Shown: piece by piece, positions 55,625 through 64,000 of the stretch
Numbering within the stretch: position 1 is the first letter of the stretch
How the letters are laid out: the number at the start of each line of letters is the position of its first letter
DNA from: Lentinula raphanica
Taxonomy: Eukaryota > Basidiomycota > Agaricomycetes > Agaricales > Omphalotaceae
Assembly: GCA_027919835.1 (NCBI GenBank)
Contig: JANVFP010000013.1
Location: forward strand, 1,286,158 to 1,350,157
Direction of reading: 5' to 3'
DNA length: 64,000 nucleotides
Made by a program: the position numbers and the translations under genes
The notes under the pieces: generated by a model
The model's database searches: none
What the model saw: only the letters and a program-made list of their open reading frames with translations
Told to the model about the DNA's origin: nothing

Positions 55625-57444
55625 ATGAACGTCAACGGTGCGTAGCTTGCTTCTTCCGCTCTGCATCGATGTTTTTTTCTCTCCGGCAGCTGGACAGACG
55701 TTTCAATGCCAAGCCTATCGAAGGGGCCAGGCTTGAACGCGTTCGTTGACCAGCTGCCTGTAGAAAAAACATCCTTGCTAGCGTTTCTCAGAACTTCCGG
55801 GTTCTAGCTCAACAGCACTTACAGGGCTTTCTATTCACACCCAAAGAATCAAGTTTCCAGACTTTGACTTAGGTCTAAGTTTAAAAGACGACGGTCTACG
55901 GCGTGCCGAGGCGGAGGAGGCAGGAGAGAGTTTTGAAGATGGCGAACATGAATTCGAAGACTTTGACGAGGTTGTGAACCCTTCGATTCCCGACGCAACA
56001 GGCCGGCCTCTATCTCAAGGTGGAGCCTGCCTACCAGAAACGCCGGGTTCAAAAAGCCGTTCTCAGCAAAAGAAAGCAGATAAAACCGCGAAGGCCCGTC
56101 GTACGCGTCAGAAGAACGCGTTGCGGCGTAAAGACGAACAGGGCTTGAAGGATTTAGCCGTTCAAGTTGCGCAGAACGCGTCACCAATCGAGTTACAGAG
56201 TTTTAATGCTGCTGATCTCCCGGTTGCTTCCACCGGGTGGTCTGGCAACAACCGTCAAAAGCTTTCGCCCGGGCTCACGCGCGTTTGGAAGGATCTTGAA
56301 CTCTTGAGAAGCATGCAAGGTCTGAAGCTGCTGCCTTGGGATGGACGGTGAGCAATCATTTTAAACCGCTTCTTTGCTCGGAAGGTCCTGAACAGGATTG
56401 ATTTTTCTTTAGTGCTTGTGTTGTTCTTTTGGACAGGAAAGACCGCATCGTCGCTGTCTTAGGAGGTGTTCCCCCGGCGTCAGCAGGATCCGACTGGGAT
56501 GAGAACACTGTAAAACTCACGGCAGCCATGGAGACCTGCTACAAGGGGAGCACGTTCACCAAGAAACAAATGGGGGGCCGTCGGGGCCAATTCGCTTCAC
56601 GAACAGTGGGCTACGGTTATGGAAACGGCCGTAAAACACCTCTGAATTACAAGATCTCTGGCGAGACGAATCAGGCAGCGATACAGGAACTTTTGAGAAA
56701 TCGAGCTGTCCGGCGGGTCGTGGGCTTTACTGATTGTACGTTGCGACAAGATGCCATGGGCTTCACTCACCAACTCCCTTCATAGGTTTGTTCAATGCCT
56801 TTGCTCATAAATTATACCAGGATTACGAAGCTACTAACCGGGAAGTCTGTTGTCATCACCCTCATCTTCGTTCAAATTTCCCCGAGAAAACCGTTTTCGC
56901 GGCTCTCACCCTTAATCTCGGCCCTCGGTCATTCTCCCCTCCTCACATGGACGCCGACAACGGTGCTGGAGGTTGGTGCACGGATACACCGGCTGGAAAT
57001 TATGACCCTGACAGAGGCGGGCACCTAGTTTTGTGGGATATGGGGCTTATTATCCGCTTTCCTCCAGGCTCAAGTATCCTGTTTCCCTCTGCCTTGATCA
57101 CCCATTCAACACTTCCAATCCAAGAGGATGAAACTCGTTATGCCTTCATTCAGTATTCCTCCGGCGGCCTCTTTCGATGGCGGAGGAACGGCTTTCGTTC
57201 AGATAAAGATGTTCAGGCGGTGGCATCCCTCGAAGATCAAGCAAGGCTGAAGGCTGAACGAGCTTCACGCTGGAAAGTCTCGTTGCAGAAGTTCACAAGG
57301 TGGAATGATCTTGTCCACGGAGACTGGCAGGGTAAGCGGCGTACGGAGGCTGGGCTTGATGAAATCAGTGACCTCACAGAGTCGGACGATGAAGAGAAGC
57401 ACAAAATGGCTAGGGCAGCAAGAAAACGCCAGCGTCATGATTGA
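55625..57444 (+). CDS. TET/JBP-family dioxygenase, second gene
   Basis: Four exons, 55625-55637, 55861-56347, 56437-56735 and 56786-57444, give 485 residues. The N-terminal part is acidic then basic (KKADKTAKARRTRQKNALRR) and leads to DLPVASTGWSGNNRQKLSPG, equivalent to the matching motif in the element-borne gene. The catalytic core has LGPRSFSPPHMDADNGAGGW (H-x-D iron ligands), GGHLVLWDMGLIIRFPPGS, the distal His in ALITHSTLPI and the 2-oxoglutarate Arg in TRYAFIQYSSGGLFRW. All catalytic residues are kept. The 13-nt first exon and the intron positions parallel those of the 24362-26186 gene. It is not embedded in a KDZ element that I can see. Confidence 0.88.
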
Positions 57445-57781
57445 TCCTTATCTTGCACCGTCGCCTGTCGTTTGGACTACGTATCTACATGAAGCTAACA
57501 GAGTACGCAGCAATGTATCACTTTTTCTGATCTTGTAATTCACTGAAGAAGTAGTTCAATCAACACCGAGCCCAGATGAGATTAGAGAGCATAATACACT
57601 ATATGCTACAACTGTGAGAGCATGATCAATGAACTGTGTCTACATAGGGGTGGATCCAGCACCAGACGATCATCTGACATCGATCACCGCTTGTGTTCTA
57701 AGCTACGCCAGGGTATTTTCGCTGGGACAGAACTCTGGAAACCGGATGAGTTTGTGAGATGCTTTGGGGAGAAAAAACCGC

Positions 57782-59692
57782 TCACTTCGCAAGGTCTGCA
57801 GGAAATACTAAATGCTTCACTGGACGAGGACGGATAATCTGATTGACAAAGCCTGCACCGCCTTTTGCCCATCCAGGTTCCTGGTTCTCGAGCCATTCCG
57901 CGTCGTAGAAATTGACCGGCAAGCCAGCCACATAAGTGCTTTTCGACGTCCTGTCATCGTTATCCACACGGAGGCGAGGAGCAGCGCCTCGTGTAAAACC
58001 GAACGTGGTACCTTCGGAATCTACGGAGCATCGGCCTTCGAGATGAACAAAATCCAATAGCCGAAGCCACTTCGCGAGCACACGACTCCGCCAGTATGGT
58101 GCTTTGATTTTATAACGCATATTGGTGGAACTCATCTCAGAATCCTCCTCATCAGATGACATACCACCCACACCTAATTGATCAAAATCTTGAAGAAACG
58201 GCTCGAGCTCAGGGACCGTATTTATCATGTCCCTTCTGCGATGGAATAACTGCGCCGAGACGTGTTACCGGTGCCATCACATAATATTCAAGAATAAAGA
58301 AAACTCACGTTGTATTTCCTCTGTCGTCTTCTCATGGACACAGCTGATGGCTCCGACTTGTCATCCTGCATTTTCTGCTTCTCCAACCAGTATCCACGCA
58401 ACGTTTTCAGCCGCACGAAGAAAGCTTCGCGGATACGATCGCGGGTTTCGAGGTCGGGCTTCGGGATGAGTCTCTTTTGCTCAAGAATTTCTATGAAAAC
58501 GTACGAAGCGCCTTTGTTCCAGGCCGATTTAGGAACGCCTGCAATCCAATACCGAAAATTCTGAGCAGTGCACGGGCGCGCAAGGGGATCCTTCTTGAAT
58601 ATCTCAGCGAATTGATCGGCTTCGTCCTGTGTAACCTCGTTTCGGTAGAGATCACGGTTTTCCATCACTTCGTTGAACCATTTACGCATCACCTCCTACA
58701 AAGGCCATGAATTCGTGAGCCAATATCAGTGGAATAGACACCTGCCTTATCTCTGAGCTCATCCTGAGGACGACGCTTTACCTCTCCAGAGCGAGCACTT
58801 CCCTGTTTTTTGGTACCAGAGCTGAACGCAGCTGTATCTTGACCTCCATCGCCTTGGTTAGAATCATCAGCACAGCGAACAGTCGCTCTCAAAGTTGACG
58901 CCCTACCTTGTCGACGTTCCGAGTCTTCGTTGACCGTCGCATTCCCTTGGTGTACATTCCTTTTGTTCTTCGCGGATAAAACGTCCAGCTTCTCTACAAC
59001 CTGACCAAGGACAGCCGAGTTTTGCTGAACGCTACTGGCTAGTGTATTGATTTGCTCTGACTGTTTATTCGCGAGTTCGACGTTGGAATTTCGTATACCA
59101 GTGTACAGCTGCTGCATCATTTTCGTTTGCTGATCAAGCAACGCCTTCAGCTAGGAACGTGTTCAATTCTGAGATCATCAATCAGTGCAACTACGAGATA
59201 CCTACCATATCCATGCCCATTCCTTGACCGGAACTGCCACTCGATTGAGAGGGCTGAGGTGGAGGGGTATGAGCTCTTCGTTTTTTAGAAGCTGGCGGGG
59301 CTGCAGTTGGCGACGGGGGCGGCTAAGGCATAGTTAGAATTGTCGCGGATGAGTCGTTCTTTGTGTTGACACACCTGCATCGATGGTTGACCTTCTCGGA
59401 AGTCCGACGCTCTCGGAGTAGCCTGAAGATCGGCCATCGTAGCGTTCTTTGGCTGGGGAGGTGTCTGACCTACCCCATGCTCTTCTACTGGTGCTGGGTA
59501 CCCGCTGATACTTTGATTCGAAGGACCAGGATGCGTCTGTGGTAGCTCTGATGCTCCAGATGTAGTACTACCCTGCGATACTCCCTGGTGTTGAGGAGTT
59601 TCCTGATTGGCATTGTTGTTTTGGTCGGGGTCCAAGTCCATATCCGATGATTCTGAATCACTATCAGTGGCAAGGCCTCCAGGAACTCTCAT
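57782..59692 (-). CDS. Uncharacterised basidiomycete protein next to TET/JBP
   Basis: Five exons, 59692-59375, 59322-59206, 59150-58746, 58695-58309 and 58249-57782, give 564 residues in frame. Intron 3 needs a GC donor (AAG|GCAGGT), a known minor class. The N-terminal half is low complexity with Gln/Pro/Ser and a SKKRRAH basic motif. Exon 3 is a helical Gln/Leu/Asn-rich region (LLDQQTKMMQQLYTGIRN). Exon 4 has KWFNEVMENRDLYRNEV, CTAQNFRYWIAGVPKSAWNK and GASYVFIEILEQ. The last exon has YWRSRVLAKWLRLLDFVHLE and ends GLPVNFYDAEWLENQEPGW, then FPADLAK. I associate the last two patterns with a family widespread in agaricomycetes and of unknown function. It converges on the TET/JBP gene. Confidence 0.7.
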
Positions 59693-59798
59693 TGTCGACG
59701 GGTGCTCATGGACAAAGAGATTGTTGGTTTTTATATCCGAATTCCGACTAATCTTATCACAATGGCAAGAGATCTAACCGACGCCAGTCCCCATGTAC

Positions 59799-60476
59799 TT
59801 ATCTCATGATCAGTGGACACATCTCGCCATGCATGGGGATAGTAGTATGCGCGCTAGCCTCTGAGTGACACATGTTCTCGAGGCTGGAATGTTGCAGCCT
59901 TGCAGGAATGCATGGTGAGGATGTCCAGAATCTGAGATTGGCGATGAATGGTCTACATACATGAGGACAAGGGTCCAGGGTCTGATAGGATCCAGTGTCT
60001 TCATGCCCCCCTCCATCACGAACAGCTCCCTCTCCGGACCCAGCCCTCACAGCGAATCCATACCCGTGGTACAAAACCCAGATTCTGACGCTTCGGTAAT
60101 ATCTTTGCTGTAACTCTTTGAAATGGTCGTCTGACACTGTACTGCGACCAGAATACAGGGAACGTTCTTTCGGGTACAGGTCCAACAAAGTCGTCTGCGC
60201 AGATCCCTGACCGGAAACTCCTTCGTCGAAAAAACCATCAAGCCCATCGTATATCAATAGATTCGGGATTAACAGTGGCCATTTCATCGCTTTCAGGAAG
60301 ATACTTGTAAGTGCTTCAACCTTGTATCGGTCATATTTTCGAGAACCTTGTGTCCAATCATTAGCTAGTCGATATTGATCTTCCGAAAATACTGCTGAAC
60401 GCCGGTATCTTGAGTTATCTGATGTTCGCACTGAAGATGATCTGGAAGTTATCAATAACATTCCGCAGTCAGCCAT
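59799..60476 (-). CDS. Long open frame, unassigned
   Basis: 225 codons without a stop, starting MADCGMLLITSRSSSVRTSD and containing KAMKWPLLIPNLLIYDGLD and YRSVRIWVLYHGYGFAVRA. No domain recognised. Part of the plus strand opposite also has coding-like texture (the membrane fragment at 60445-60790), so one of the two is a shadow at their overlap. Kept only because the length is unlikely by chance. Confidence 0.3.
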   Translation of the reverse strand: MADCGMLLITSRSSSVRTSDNSRYRRSAVFSEDQYRLANDWTQGSRKYDRYKVEALTSIFLKAMKWPLLIPNLLIYDGLDGFFDEGVSGQGSAQTTLLDLYPKERSLYSGRSTVSDDHFKELQQRYYRSVRIWVLYHGYGFAVRAGSGEGAVRDGGGHEDTGSYQTLDPCPHVCRPFIANLRFWTSSPCIPARLQHSSLENMCHSEASAHTTIPMHGEMCPLIMR

Positions 60477-60790
60477 ATACGTTGGATTCCTAGTCCCAAG
60501 CGTTGCGACCTATGTCCTTGTCCAACGCTATTCTCCAGGCAAGTCTCATGAGAGCGTGAGTCAGCTTTTTGCACACATAGGGAATGAGTTACTGATCATG
60601 ACATTATACATATGAACAGAGAATCTTTCGAGCTGCTGTGGACATCACTATTCTCGCAGGCACCTTCATCTGTACCTTCATTCTGTGGTCGTTGATATCG
60701 TTTATGGGGGACGTGGGAGCTATGGTTCTCTTAGCATTCAGTTTTGGAACGCGATATCTATCGGTATTGGGCAATATCAATGTTTGAGCC
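60445..60790 (+). pseudogene. Fragment of a multi-pass membrane protein
   Basis: The plus strand reads IYVGFLVPSVATYVLVQRYS, then after a break QRIFRAAVDITILAGTFICT and FILWSLISFMGDVGAMVLLA to a stop near 60787. The pattern of hydrophobic helices with an RAAVDITILAG-like motif resembles the C-terminal half of the seven-helix DUF6533/6534-type proteins of agaricomycetes. The N-terminal helices are not found. Confidence 0.35.
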
Positions 60791-60920
60791 TCGCGTTACT
60801 CTCGCCTATACTTTTGATAACCATTAAGAAGTGTCCCGAATCTGGGAATATTGAAAATTCTATCTCGTTGAATAAACAAACGGTGCACTAGCGAGCAAGT
60901 CCAACGCCCTCAATAGCTTC

Positions 60921-61685
60921 TCAGAATGAGCATGCTAGATGGCACAATTGGGCACACTGTTCATGGAGGGCTTGTTCACTACGACCAGAGCCCAGATTTC
61001 TCGCCAAGTCATTGAGTTCGATGCATTGTTGCACTAAAACCATGGGTAAACTTGAATCCGTTGCAGCGGAATCTCTTTCTGCAAGCTGAGAGGTTGAATG
61101 CGATGAAGGCTGATCATGAAACTTGTATTCAGTTTTGGGACAAGAAGGATAGACGAACAACATACGCAGGACTCCTTTGATCGCGATTTCACTTCATCCA
61201 CCAAAGACCAGAAGATGTTTGGCTGTACAGAAATGAAGCATCCAAATATAAAAGTCAGCTGGCTCCGAGGAGCTTGAACCAAGGCGTTTTAGTACGTACT
61301 TCGTCTGTGAAGATTGCTTTCATGCATTGTGCCTCCGCAACGTCACATCCCAAAGAGGCCAGGATCTGTATTCTGAGTTTATATGTAGAGTTGGTGGCGT
61401 CATCTAACTCAGACTTCAGGCGGAACGTATCAATTTGTAATTCCTTTGAGGGTAGAGTCAACGATAAAACGTTTCAAATAATTGGAGGACACACACATAT
61501 TGCGATCGCAACTGACCGAATTGACGGACTTCGTCTCGAAGCTGAACAACCTCCTGGTGTTTGAGCGAAGCTTGTTCTTCTAGGAGCCTCAAGCGCCACG
61601 TGTCGGCTGATATCAAGCGGATTTGCTGCGAAGAAAAGGTTGAAGTGGTACGATTGCAGAAGTGCGAATTACTCACCGAGCTCAT
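60921..61685 (-). CDS. Coiled-coil protein, unknown
   Basis: Five exons, 61685-61677, 61625-61497, 61443-61300, 61222-61166 and 61085-60921, all in phase 0, give 167 residues. The first exon is nine nt (MSS). The sequence is helical throughout: LISADTWRLRLLEEQASLKH, VVQLRDEVRQFGQL, LQIDTFRLKSELDDATNSTY, NIFWSLVDEVKSRSKES, VQQCIELNDLARNLGSGRSE. No named family recognised. Consistent splice sites and phases support a real gene. Confidence 0.65.
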
Positions 61686-62150
61686 CTTGTGTCAGAAGTA
61701 AGAAATTCTAGAGGTTGTAACTTGCACAAGCGACTCTAAGAGTATTTAAGCGTTCCCCGTTCTTTGTTTCTCATATGCGCTTTGAAGAAAATGGTATCAC
61801 GAATGTTCATGGGTCTTTGTTCCGTGTATGGGGCTGAGTCGAGTAATGGGCACCGGTGTGCACGAAAAAGCCAACGAGGATCACTGATATATGAAAGGGA
61901 GCAGATGAAAGGGAGCAAATGAAAGAAAGCAAATGAAAGGAAGCGAATGAGCTGGTTATAGTTACAAGACGGTTTTGCTGAAGGCACTCAGACCTCAACG
62001 ATGATCACTGAGACATGAAAGGTACGAATGAAATTCGTAATCGCAAACGGGTATGAATTATACAAGACGCCTATGTTGTTGCCGATCGATTACATAGTTT
62101 TTTTTCGGTTTACTGCGGGATTGGCATTCCAGATGCATTGTCTCGGAATA
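61686..62150. other. Intergenic, no gene seen
   Basis: Contains a short tandem of GAAAGGGAGC / GAAAGGAAGC units (61900-61950) reading GAAAG-AAGC-AATGAAAG. No credible coding sequence. Confidence 0.45.
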
Positions 62151-64000
62151 TCTATGCTCGAGCATTCATGAGGTCACTCGCTCGAGACAGAGAAACCAAG
62201 TCCTCACCTTGGGAACAGGATACACATGCGTGACAGCGTTTTCTTTGATAAGAAGCGTAAGGTCTGTTCTGACAAAGTGTGAAATCACATCTCCTAAAGG
62301 AACGGTCAACGTCCTCCTGGTCGCCGTCTTGATTGTAAACATAACCACCCGCAGCTGAGAGTTCGATACAAGTCATCTTCCTCGCTGATTGGCTGCAGAG
62401 CTATGACTTCGAAATACGTACTTGCGACCGATTCCTTCGTGACGGGGTGAGGTGAGTATGTCGAATGATTTGTTGATCGTTCCAGCTAGTATGTCCCTTC
62501 GCCGCGAAACCAACGGAGCTCTCGCGAGGCTTACAGGAGTAGATCACCCGTCCGAGCGCTACTCCATCTAATTGTTGAGCCCGCCGAGCTACTTACATCC
62601 CAGTATGATCTATGAACATCATATTTCACACAAGCAGTCCACAATGCGTCCAAAGCAGATCCGTCGATGTAGACAAGGGTTTCCTTGAACTCAGTACTAG
62701 CCAAGCAGATAAATCGGTCCCGGCGAACATACCACGATGGTCTTCGCGTTCAATGTCTTGAAGCACTGCCAATGCTTCTTCGATATCTTCCCGAAGCTGA
62801 GGATACTGGTCCAGTAAGATTTGTAGATTGGCCATTTGACCATATGAAGACATCATCTAGCTTCAACTTCACCTGCGATGACCATATTTCACCGTATAAC
62901 AAGAACATGGTCAAGGAACGAGCTTACCCAGATGACCGTTCTTCTTCATGTCTTGTAACAAGTGGTTGATGCGTTCGAACACAGGGTACTCCATGCGTGC
63001 CCTGGACCCATGTTTCTAAGTCAGAGATGACGTGAAGCGCAAGATGGTGGTTCGATGAGAGCACCACGTCAGGAAACAGTTCTAGCACCCCGTAGGTATT
63101 TCAAGATGGTCGATTGATAATAGACCCTTGATTCTTCAGACGTTTCACGGAGAAAGATGACATGGAGGCTATGAACTAGGTCCAAAAGTCAGTAGCATCT
63201 GGTAGTGCGTGATTGGGTTTTTCTCTGTTCCCATAACCCATACCGGATCAAGGTTATGACCAACGAGATGGAGCATACGACCTTGTATTCATCGGCGCTG
63301 AGCTTTCCTGTCGCAGGGATACCCACTTTTGGGGTGCGGTTGAATCCAGCTGGGAAGCACGGATCGTGCCATATCTGCCCATATTTTTCTAACAGATCCT
63401 TCCCGATCACTGCTCTGGGGGAATTTTGCTTCAGATTGCTGTCGCGATGCTCTTGGCGCTGAAAGAGTTGAGTCAATGTAAGCCACTAGTTTTAACCGAC
63501 GGTAACATGTCAACTGCCCACAATAACAATCGTCGTACCATGTGTCCTTCTCAACGACCTGACGGTTGTGGAGTCAAACGGCGGAATTTTATACTCTCTG
63601 CACAGCTGCTCCAGCTGCTGATGTGGCAAGATGTCAGTGTCGCCTTTGATAGCTCATTTTCTTCGAAATTTTGCTTGAGTTTTCCGTATCGTAAGTTCGA
63701 AGAATATGCATTATCGTCAGCTCCATTTTCTTGTCTCTGCATTTGATTATCAATAAGAACGTTATCGTAACCATAAAAGACACATACGTAGAGTAGAAGA
63801 CGTCCTCCAGAATTTTTGTATCTTTCGAGTTGTAGAGGATGTTGAGATTTGGCACAACGCTTGAAGAACAATTTTGTGCAGTTCGAGAACGAAGGAGTCT
63901 CGAACCCAAGTTAAGTAGCTTGGATTTCAGGTCCTCAAACGCTTGGTCTTTATCGAAATGAAAGGCTGCGCCGGTTTCAGATAGGGGGTAGCATGTTGGG
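62150..64000 (-). pseudogene. Tnp2/CACTA-like transposase remnant (runs off the right edge)
   Basis: Ordered pieces in several frames match the C-terminal region of fungal Tnp2-type (En/Spm, CACTA) transposases. They are RKIWADMARSVLPSWIQPHP at about 63390-63330, then GIPATGKLSADEYKVVCSIS and LVITLIRYGLW at about 63325-63235, VHSLHVIFLRETSEESRVYY and STILKYLRG at about 63180-63090, VLELFPDVVLSSNHHLALHV near 63080-63020, MEYPVFERINHLLQDMKKNG near 62990-62930, and MMSSYGQMANLQILLDQYPQ at 62856. A one-base shift in an A4 run near 63327-63330 and further shifts near 63090 and 62990 show decay, though unrecognised introns may explain some. The MVMFTIKTATRRTL piece at 62348 may be its 3' end. Confidence 0.6.

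Noticed and set aside
55258..60920. Second KDZ element around the free-standing TET/JBP gene
   Set aside because: No terminal inverted repeat or transposase piece could be found in this interval; the local inverted motifs near 55450-55590 pair only with each other.

Overview
This is nuclear DNA of a filamentous basidiomycete, most likely an agaricomycete (mushroom-forming) fungus. The support is its many 50-80 nt GT-AG introns, a KDZ-superfamily transposon carrying a TET/JBP dioxygenase gene, and F-box-like and BTB genes of mushroom type. No species can be named from the sequence alone. Intron boundaries were read by eye from frame continuity, splice signals and family conservation.

Layout. 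0-6 kb is a compact housekeeping block: the N-terminal part of cytosolic arginyl-tRNA synthetase (-), fibrillarin (-), proteasome subunit Rpn8 (+) and a low-complexity nuclear-type protein (+). From about 5.65 to 8.6 kb the 3' half of that last gene, a tRNA-Asp gene and flanking DNA are tandemly duplicated, and the second block contains a TA-flanked MITE. 8.7-34.2 kb is a repeat-rich accessory region built from decayed copies of one compound unit: F-box-like gene, pantothenate-synthetase fragment, and a gene with a signal peptide or membrane segment. The third copy of that last gene is split by an 11.87-kb KDZ transposon (18122-29989). The repeat unit is split again by a 2.94-kb insertion (30891-33831), which itself holds a hAT-type MITE.

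The KDZ element has about 235-bp terminal inverted repeats and a 7-bp target duplication. It carries four genes: a KDZ transposase (-, catalytic residues present but frameshifted), a small protein with an RNase H1-N/viroplasmin-like domain (-), an apparently intact TET/JBP 5-methylpyrimidine dioxygenase (-), and a 1025-residue protein of unknown function (+). A transposon that brings its own DNA-demethylation-type enzyme is the most striking system in the window. A second apparently intact TET/JBP gene lies outside this element at 55.6-57.4 kb, convergent with an uncharacterised basidiomycete gene at 57.8-59.7 kb.

34.5-43.8 kb returns to conserved genes: pantothenate synthetase, a cupin protein, a cyclophilin-RRM prolyl isomerase and a BRPF/Nto1-type chromatin reader. 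43.9-64 kb is mixed: a CCT2 chaperonin pseudogene, a WD40-membrane protein, a BTB protein, several uncharacterised genes and, at the right edge, a decayed Tnp2/CACTA-type transposase.
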